From Diphasiastrum complanatum (Eukaryota; Streptophyta; Lycopodiopsida; Lycopodiales; Lycopodiaceae), in the NCBI GenBank assembly GCA_029204225.1, contig CM055106.1:14384393-14448392 (forward strand): DNA of 64,000 bases, written 5' to 3'. The translations under genes were made by a program, and so were the position numbers. Below are positions 57,652 through 64,000 of the stretch, one piece after another (the first letter of the stretch is position 1; every line of letters starts with the position of its first letter). The notes under the pieces were generated by a model. It searched no databases, was not told the DNA's origin, and saw nothing but the letters and a program-made list of their open reading frames with translations.

Positions 57652-58224
57652 TCAACATCTGTTGGAGTCAGCACAGTCCACAGTGGCCAGTGCTTGACCC
57701 AAATTTATAATATCAGTTGATCTTGTATAGTGTCCTTTCGATTGGATTGGAACACCATTGGATTCGTCATATGTTGTAGATGACCAATCATCATAAACTT
57801 TGGCTGGTTTTACGTGGCCAATCGAGTCAACAGTGACTCGTTTTTTGATGTTGCCAAAGGTTATTTTGCTATGCTTCCAATATTGAAAAACGTCTGCCAT
57901 CTGTAGCCAGGGTGTGCCAAGAAGGATTTTATATGTATTTGCATCATCTGGTAGATCGAGAATGACGCAATCTATGGTAAATTTGACTCTTGCAATACAT
58001 ACTGGGATATTCGATAAGTGACCTGCAGGGTCGGTTACTCGTTGATCGGTCATACAAAGTTTGTATCTTAGCAGATTTAAGGTTTTGAACCCCCACGACT
58101 TTGCTAGTGACAAAGCCATTATGTTGATGTCTGATTCACTATCAAGGATAGCGGATACTACTGGGTAATCTTTATAGTGCATTGGTAAGGTGATGCTAGT
58201 CCCCTTAGCAACACCTATATTCAT
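57652..58224 (-). pseudogene. Gypsy element C protease
   Basis: A 190-residue open frame with AILDSESDINIMALSLAKSW (retropepsin-type loop, with D-S-E in place of D-S-G), then NTYKILLGTPWLQMADVFQY (the L-L-G-x-x-W-L strand) and HSKITFGN. This is the protease of plant gypsy elements with long gag. It ends facing the inverted LTR. Its expected downstream partner, linker plus RT, is the plus-strand sequence starting at 13,560. The Gly-to-Glu change suggests an inactive enzyme. Confidence 0.88.
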
Positions 58225-58388
58225 TAGTTCATGGGAATCTAAGGAATTTCTGGAATCTCATCTGGGATATTGGACAGCTGAAAACTTTTATGGATATAGC
58301 GTTGGAGGCCGCCAGTGAAATATTTCGTGACACTATGGAACGACATTGTAATTTGAGCCTGCAGAAGTTTGGAGAACACTTCGAGTCC

Positions 58389-58930
58389 CTATAGGGGTTG
58401 CTCTTTTGTGAGGATCAGAGCAGATAACGGAAGGTCTATGTTCTGTTCCTCCTGTAGAAACTCATCTCTAAATTCTTTGTATTGCCTTTGTTTCACTCGT
58501 GGGTCTGAGTAATCTCTTGGTAATGTGGAAGCTGTCAAAGAGTTTCCCATATGGTCAGCTAGTTTTTCTATGTTTAGCTGTTGTTGTTGGTTTTGGCGTT
58601 TAGCTCTAGTGAGGACTCTAACAAGTTCGAAAGAAATATGTCGTGCTGGTAGGATCTTGTTAGGTTGCTTTGGGCAATCTTTGAAATTGTGTTTGTGAAC
58701 ACAGTCCAAATACTCGGCATGGTATTGGTTTTTCAGCTTACAATCAACCATAAAATATCCTGTTTTGCCACATATGAAACATATGTTGCTCATGGGTCCC
58801 GTGGCAATTGCATAGCCATCTTGGATGGCTAGTTGTCCTGGATTTTTTGGATTTGTGTAACACTCATCTCGTTTGCACGAGCATGAGGTATCTTCATAAT
58901 AGTGTTGAGTGTGAAGTATTTCAGATCATT
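58389..58930 (-). pseudogene. Gypsy element C gag zinc-knuckle region
   Basis: A 134-residue frame begins CFICGKTGYFMVDC and HKHNFKDCPKQPNKILPARH, then a Gln-rich stretch. It matches the gag knuckles at 190-330 on the minus strand. The second knuckle has lost its first Cys. Similarity continues upstream to about 58,930 without an open frame. The protease follows 165 bases downstream. Confidence 0.85.
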
Positions 58931-59159
58931 CAAGATCCAATCCATGTCCCTAATCTTTGGTTACAATAAGGAACAAACCAACAATCCTACCAATGTAGAA
59001 AAATCAGCATCTACATACAAAATGAGATGCAAACTCTAAGAGATACTGATCAAACATGAGCCAAAACATAAAATAGGTTTTTTATCTGTACAATTACAGT
59101 ACCCTACTGTATTTCACACTTGTGGAACCGAAAATAGCAAAACATGAGCATTCTACACA

Positions 59160-59561
59160 CAAGATCGCAAGATCATCAAGATAGTGCACCAATGAGTAGT
59201 AGAACCCAATGAGAACCATGTATAATGATGAATTGAGAGAGAGAAGAGAGAATATGTGTCTCTCCACGAGTTACATCCTTTTATAGAGTGTCCAAACCCT
59301 ATTTGGCCACTTGGCGTTCCCTCCAAAATGTAAACCCTACTATTTTTGGGTCTAGATTCAATGTACCCAAAGTTCAAATTTGAATCTCTCTCAAACTCGA
59401 CTACCAACTTTCCCACACTTTCAAATAGTGTTTATTGAATGTATTTCAAACTAATATAACTTCAAAAAGTTTATCTCTAAGTCTAAAATGAGTTTTGGCC
59501 TCTCATTGACAATTTACCAAAATATGACTAAACTGGACTAAACTAGTTGAAATCTCTCACA
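59160..59561 (-). repeat. 3' LTR of copia-like element D (left boundary uncertain)
   Basis: On the minus strand the LTR starts TGTGAGAGATTTCAACTAG at 59,561, right after the purine tract. A promoter-like ctataaaag lies near 59,280 (minus strand). About 160 bp recurs at 17,783-17,942. The outer end was not located; no second LTR is in the window. Confidence 0.75.
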
Positions 59562-59571
59562 CTCCCTCTTC
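59562..59571 (-). promoter_or_regulatory. Polypurine tract of element D
   Basis: gaagagggag on the minus strand, directly before TGTGAGAG. Confidence 0.75.
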
Positions 59572-60850
59572 AACTAGTTTTGGCATAGTTTTGACAATAG
59601 AACTTTGATCCAACTTTAGAATGATCTCCATCCTAAGTATAGATCTCCTTTTTAAGGTTCTAAAGTATCTTTCATAATTGATATAGAGAATAGTGTCCAA
59701 ATTGAATGCTTCACTATTTCTTACATCAATTTTACACATCAAGATATAACTAGAACATGAAGAACCAAATAGAATGTGAATGAAATGATTCCTCCATGTT
59801 TCAAACTTTGAACTCTCTGAAAAATTACATAGCCAAACAATAAATGTGAGTGATGACCATTTGCTTGCTTGTCTCCTCCAACTTTGTCCTTTCTTGATAT
59901 GTCTCCACCATAAAACTCCATGAATGAGCCTCCATCTCCATCTTGCCACAAGAAAGCATCAAACCTTGGAAATTCATGAGTAGGTGAGTACATCAATGAT
60001 GCAAATCCAGCACCACATGACTCCATAAACCAAGTAGGTTGCACTAGTCCATCTTCAAGGTCTACTTGACACCAAGAAAATGACCATGAATCCACCAAAA
60101 ATTGACAATCTCCAAGTATTGGCATCAAATAACTCAACACTTGAGAACTTGATCATGGATGAGTGATATAATGAACTTCCAATAGCTTCATTTCCATTAG
60201 CAAAACCAGCCAAGAATGCTAGTACAACTCCAACAATAAGATATTGCAAGACAATGTAGCTAGTTTGTCCATATCTTGACAATTTGCACACATTCACATG
60301 AAATAGCTCAAACATGAGATAGAACAAGTAAAGTAAACTTGAACAACACTTCTTTGCTGTTATTTTGACCTTACTTGAGTCTTCAATAAGCTACAAAAAC
60401 AGATCCAAAACATCTTTGCCAAATAGCCTTTCTTTGATGCTCTTGACTAGCTCCAAATTGCCACCTTTCCTATTGTGTTGTTGAAGCCCTTTGAGATCAA
60501 CCTCTTGAACATCAACTTGACCATCAAAGTCATTGAGAAAACTTTGTTTTCCAAATCCATTACTTTCTATAAAATCATGAAAACCATGAGAACCAATATC
60601 CACTTGCATAGCATCATCTACACAAGAAAATATTCCAAAACATGTGAGTAAAGCAAAGTGAGTCACTTCCACTTGCTTAGTTTCTCTTGATCATCAAAGA
60701 TATCAAAGATATGAATATCTTCAGACCTGAACCTCTGGAAATATTTCTTCTCAAACATATGATCTAGATCCAACAAGATCTCATCAATGCTTGATCTCAA
60801 TCTTCCATAAAGGTTAGTGAAAACAATGTCACCAGTGTCACCATCATAAA
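59572..60850 (-). other. Element D interior, weak frames without known domains
   Basis: Minus-strand frames at 60,672-60,391 (VDVQEVDLKGLQQHNRKGGN), 60,327-60,055 and 59,949-59,557 lie where copia RT and RNase H would be expected, but show no RT, RNase H or integrase motif. They may be spacer of a large non-autonomous retroelement. Confidence 0.45.
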
Positions 60851-60992
60851 TCAAAAGATAGATTCCAAACTTTCCATCCAACACGAAGTAGAGTAGGTGA
60901 AGATGAGTATCAAACCTAATAAATTCTGCCTTCTTGAGTCCATAACAAACCTCAATAAGCTCACCAATGAGATCTCCTTGCCTTGAAAACAT
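60663..60992 (-). CDS. Unrecognised small protein in element D
   Basis: A 109-residue frame reads LIGELIEVCYGLKKAEFIRF, then FVLDGKFGIYLLIYDGDTGD and FQRFRSEDIHIFDIFDDQEK. It overlaps the end of the 379-residue frame in another phase. Alternating hydrophobic and charged segments suggest a folded domain, but no family is recognised. It could be an accessory gene of the retroelement or captured host coding sequence. Confidence 0.4.
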   Translation of the reverse strand: MFSRQGDLIGELIEVCYGLKKAEFIRFDTHLHLLYFVLDGKFGIYLLIYDGDTGDIVFTNLYGRLRSSIDEILLDLDHMFEKKYFQRFRSEDIHIFDIFDDQEKLSKWK

Positions 60993-61990
60993 TGCTTTTC
61001 GATTTGCTCCATGTAGTCTTCTCCAACCAACCTTTTGCCATCTCGATCATGAGTGATCAATTCATAATCATAGAATCCTTTGAGTTGATGAAGAGATGTG
61101 AGATCCATGCCTTGGATCTTCCCAAGAACCAATCTTCCATTGCTCTTTCCTTCATAAGACTCCCTCTTAATGATTGCATCATAAGAAGTAGAAACCTCAA
61201 AGACATTAGAAGCCATGAAAAAAATGATTAGTACCTTCAACATAAGAACGATTGAAGTACTCTCTTTTTTCAAAAAAGAACTTCTACTCAATGTTTTAGG
61301 TAATGACTCATATGATAATGATTCTTCCTCACTATCATTCACAATAACATCATTCAAAGTACATCCTACTTTGAACTCTTCACATACTTCTCTTCTTCTT
61401 GACTTGTGACTATCTCCCTCACCAAGTCTCTTGATAGACCCATTTGATCTACTCTCTTTATGAAGACATGTGACTCCACTTGCTGGAAAAATTACTTTCT
61501 TGGAATCATAACAAAAGAATGTAGAAGAACCATCTCCTTCATGCATGCACCTAGCAACATCTTTTTCCATGTGATCAAAGAAATCATTAACAACAATCTT
61601 TTCCAAGGAAGAACCTTCACCTCCATTGATGAAGTTAGATCTTTCCTTACCTTTTGCATGCTTGCACTTGCCATGAAAAACCATTGAAACACCATCATTA
61701 TCCTTAATACTAGCCAAGTTAGCACAAAGGTGAACATCTCCAAGAAGCATATTAGATCTTGACCTAGATCTAGCATAAGGAAGCTTGTTAGACTTTGCAT
61801 AAGATCCACCAATCTTATGGATGGTAAAAGAGAACTTTGGAAAGTTGAGACCAATCTCCTTTTCCATTCCATCCTTTTTGTTAGCCATAACAAAAGCATC
61901 AAGCTTGAAAAGTCTACCTTGTCTATTGCCCCTAGCAACCAAGATTTCTTCCTTTGTAATGAAACAAGCATCACCACAAAACTTTACCAT
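60851..61990 (-). CDS. Element D: copia-like start fused to unrecognised open frame, 379 residues
   Basis: The first ~35 residues (VKFCGDACFITKEEILVARG, then L-F-K-L-D-A) are the usual sequence between copia protease and integrase. It follows the gag-protease frame with a one-base shift. The remaining ~340 residues carry Cys/His/Lys/Ser-rich text (CKHAKGKERSNFINGGEGSS, CEEFKVGCTLNDVIVNDSEE) and GKIQGMDLTSLHQLKGFYDY, with no integrase or RT motif. A 1.1-kb frame without stops is unusual for decayed sequence. The element therefore looks like a derivative in which pol was replaced. Confidence 0.55.
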   Translation of the reverse strand: MVKFCGDACFITKEEILVARGNRQGRLFKLDAFVMANKKDGMEKEIGLNFPKFSFTIHKIGGSYAKSNKLPYARSRSRSNMLLGDVHLCANLASIKDNDGVSMVFHGKCKHAKGKERSNFINGGEGSSLEKIVVNDFFDHMEKDVARCMHEGDGSSTFFCYDSKKVIFPASGVTCLHKESRSNGSIKRLGEGDSHKSRRREVCEEFKVGCTLNDVIVNDSEEESLSYESLPKTLSRSSFLKKESTSIVLMLKVLIIFFMASNVFEVSTSYDAIIKRESYEGKSNGRLVLGKIQGMDLTSLHQLKGFYDYELITHDRDGKRLVGEDYMEQIEKQCFQGKEISLVSLLRFVMDSRRQNLLGLILIFTYSTSCWMESLESIF

Positions 61991-62760
61991 GTATCTTTCT
62001 CTATCATTTGACCAACACTTAGCAAATTCTTTGAAAGTGAAGGAATGTAAAGAACACCATCAAGTCTTGATTTCCTATTAGTAGAGAGACAAATAGGAAT
62101 TGAACCAATATCTTCAATCACACACTCACCACCATTGGCCATGTGAATTGCTTTCTTGGCTCCATCATAAGTGACCAAAGAAGTAAAGAACTCCTTGTGA
62201 CTAGTCATGTGTGAACTAGCTCCACTATCAATCCACCATGAATCTTTGTCACCTTCACTTGATATTGGACTTGAAGAACACATCAATAGAAAATCACCAC
62301 CACCTAGATCCTCATCATTAGTAGTAAAGTTGATTTGCTTGCTACCTTCATCTCTTTGCCTATTCAAACATTCATTTGCAAAATGCCGTTTGATTCCACA
62401 ATAAAAGCATTTCAACTTAGACTTATCTTTCTTTTTGCCAAAAGAAGAAGTCTCACCTTGATCTTCCCCTTCAGACCACTTGCCTTTGCCTTTGCCCTTG
62501 AACTTGCCTTTGATGAACATAGCCTCCTCTTCAAATTGAGATGTCGATATAGATCCAGCTCCTCTTGATTGAAGCCTATACTCCTCATTCACCAAGATCT
62601 CTTGCAAATCCACAATACTTGGCAAATTCTTTTGAATAGCAAAACTATGAACAAGATTAGCATGAACATCCAACAAGCCATTAAGTATAACTTCAACAAG
62701 TTCTACCTCCTTAATGCTTTCATCAATACATGCTAACTCATCATTGAATGCTTGAATCAC
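61984..62760 (-). pseudogene. Element D copia gag C-terminus and protease
   Basis: The frame holds the gag end (V-E-V-I-L-N-G-L, Q-E-I-L-V-N-E-E-Y-R-L), a Lys/Gly-rich linker, the zinc knuckle CFYCGIKRHFANEC (CX2CX4HX4C), the aspartic protease loop WWIDSGASSHMTSHKEF and the copia-typical LYIPSLSKNLLSVGQM. All key residues are intact, but the gag N-terminus is cut off at about 62,790 by the minisatellite, and the frame stops before the integrase region. It is an active-looking but truncated gag-PR. Confidence 0.93.
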
Positions 62761-62796
62761 ATTGCTTCAACCTCCCCTTCATGCTCCATTCCCTTC

Positions 62797-63410
62797 AAAT
62801 CTCAACCGGAGGTCTCACTGAAATCTGAACCGGAGGCCTCACTAAAACGTCAACCGGAGCCCTGTGTCAAATATCAATCGGAGCCCTGTGTCAAATCTCA
62901 ATCGGAGGCCTCACTGAAATATCAACCGGAGGCCTCACTGAAATCTCAACCGGAGCCCTGTGTCAAATCTCAACCGGAGGCCTCACTGAAATCTCAACCG
63001 AGGCCTCACTGAAATCTCAATCGGAGCCCTATGTCAAATCTCAACTGGAGTCAATTTGTCAAATATCAACCGGAGCCAATTTTTCAAATCGCAAACAAAG
63101 CCAATTTGTCAAATCTCAACTAGAGCGCTCGCTGAAATCTCGATCGGAGCGCTCGCTGAAATCTTGACCGGAACGTTTCTCTGGAATCTCGACCGGAGCG
63201 CTTCTCTGAAATCTCGACCGACGAGTTTTCTATCAAATCTTGACCGACGGGTTTTCTATCAAATCTCAACCGAAGGGTTTGTATCAAATGTCGACCGAAG
63301 GGATTCTATTAAATCTTGACCAAAGAGATCTATCAAATCTCAACCGAAGATATTCGATCACATCTCGACCGGAGGTTTTGGGTCCAATATCAACTGGACC
63401 AAATCCATGC
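62797..63410 (+). repeat. 24-bp minisatellite (ctgaaatctcaaccggaggc family)
   Basis: About 25 tandem units of 24-25 bp. The first ~215 bp alternates two unit types (gaggcctcactgaaatctca and gagccctgtgtcaaatctca). Later units drift (accgaagggtttgtatcaaa). In one plus-strand frame they encode SLKSQPEA-like octapeptides, but nothing else suggests a gene. Confidence 0.93.
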
Positions 63411-63694
63411 CAGACCACAGAACTTTCAAACAAAACCTCTGATTGGCATTTCGACCGAACCACCATCTCCCCAAAGCCTTAGAGGCTGAAAAAAAAAAAA
63501 GGCCCTAACAGCAAAACAATTTCCAAAAAATAAAACCCATACTATTAGGAAGCCCTTTTCATACTGAGTCTCCCCTTGACTTCCTTACAAACCCCTAAAA
63601 AATCTAAAAGCCACCAAAACCACCAAAAAACCCTAAAAAAATCCAAAAACACTAGAAACACATACCCGACACAAAAAAGACACACCAGTACCCA
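63411..63694 (+). other. Probable gypsy leader before gag
   Basis: A/C-rich sequence (aaaaccaccaaaaaacccta) directly before a gag start. No primer-binding site was identified. Confidence 0.4.
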
Positions 63695-64000
63695 ATGGAC
63701 CAACAAAAAGATCTTGACCTCCCAGAAGATTGTCCATATGAGATCAGGTCCCCTGTAGCTGAACAAATCAGACGTCATAGGTTCTACCGAATGCGGGCCC
63801 AAATCCATGGATCATCCGCAAACCCATTCGAGGAACAAGAACCTGATAGGGCCGAGTCTTCATGAGCACAAGCCCATTTTTACGGTGCTGAACGCTCCCA
63901 AGTCAGAACCAACCTTAATGGTGCTTCTGCCACTCACGGAGCTCATCATCTGGTTTTTAATCGGCCTTCCAAGATGGATTAGACGCGAGCACTTCTTCTC
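63695..64000 (+). pseudogene. Gypsy gag N-terminus, running off the window
   Basis: ATG at 63,695 opens MDQQKDLDLPEDCPYEIRSP and runs to a TGA at 63,863-63,865. The same frame continues with RSQVRTNLNGASATHGAHH, matching the gag N-terminus of the minus-strand copy near 1190-1230. A second stop follows about 30 codons later. It belongs to the same gypsy family as 77-1255 and 57.65-58.9 kb. Confidence 0.8.

Noticed and set aside
62752-63012. Repetitive SLKSQPEA protein
   Set aside because: It is the 24-bp minisatellite read in one frame; the units drift and lose the frame.

Overview
The window looks like a stretch of a large, repeat-rich land-plant nuclear genome. Coding density is very low. 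Plant-type LTR retrotransposons (Ty1/copia and Ty3/gypsy), a plant-type LINE fragment and hAT-type transposase remains fill most of the recognisable sequence. There are long GA/CT, CA and AT microsatellites, a degenerate block of plant-type telomeric repeat (TTTAGGG), GT-AG introns, and two small cysteine-rich transmembrane-module (CYSTM-like) genes of a kind known from plants. No rRNA, tRNA, CRISPR or prokaryotic operon signal was seen. The lineage cannot be fixed from sequence reading alone.

Layout: 0-1.3 kb holds the gag of a decayed gypsy element (minus strand); 1.4-3.0 kb a pair of 0.43-kb direct repeats; 3.4-4.5 kb a possible broken Gln-rich gene. 5.34-5.74 kb is the first CYSTM-like gene (two exons). 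8.26-13.56 kb holds copia element A (5' LTR, primer-binding site, gag-PR-IN-RT-RNaseH, cut-off 3' LTR), inserted antisense in the integrase of copia element B. 13.56-16.8 kb is the 3' half of gypsy element C. 17-18.1 kb has a near-perfect hairpin, an LTR scrap and interstitial telomeric repeat. 18-24 kb is mostly non-coding, with diverged duplications and microsatellites. 24.5-30 kb has hAT transposase pieces, a RING-H2 gene interrupted by a MITE, and an unrecognised protein with four 24-residue repeats. 30-34.4 kb is AT-rich sequence with GC-rich hairpin repeats and long microsatellites. 34.5-36.8 kb is an unrecognised broken gene. 40.58-40.89 kb is the second CYSTM-like gene. 42-44.5 kb is a gypsy integrase/RNase H remnant split by a LINE. 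44.7-47.8 kb is a tandem array of a gypsy gag segment. 47.9-50.45 kb is a putative DNA transposon, with palindrome clusters at both ends and an apparently intact three-exon gene. 53.4-55.26 kb is a gypsy gag-PR-RT fragment. 56.0-57.27 kb is the other half of copia B, 57.27-57.64 kb the missing end of A's 3' LTR, and 57.65-58.9 kb the 5' half of gypsy C. 59.2-62.8 kb is a copia-like element (D) whose interior after the protease does not look like ordinary pol. 62.8-63.4 kb is a 24-bp minisatellite, and the window ends inside another gypsy gag.

The main structural result is that the broken elements fit together if bases 13,560 to about 57,640 are read in reverse. That one flip joins the two parts of copia A's 3' LTR, puts both halves of copia B on either side of A with a matching 5-bp target duplication (CAAAC/GTTTG), and places gypsy C's gag-protease next to its reverse transcriptase. 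Either a real inversion of about 44 kb or an inverted contig in the assembly would explain this. The best host-gene candidates are the two CYSTM-like genes. The best candidate for a little-described mobile system is the palindrome-flanked element at 47.9-50.45 kb.
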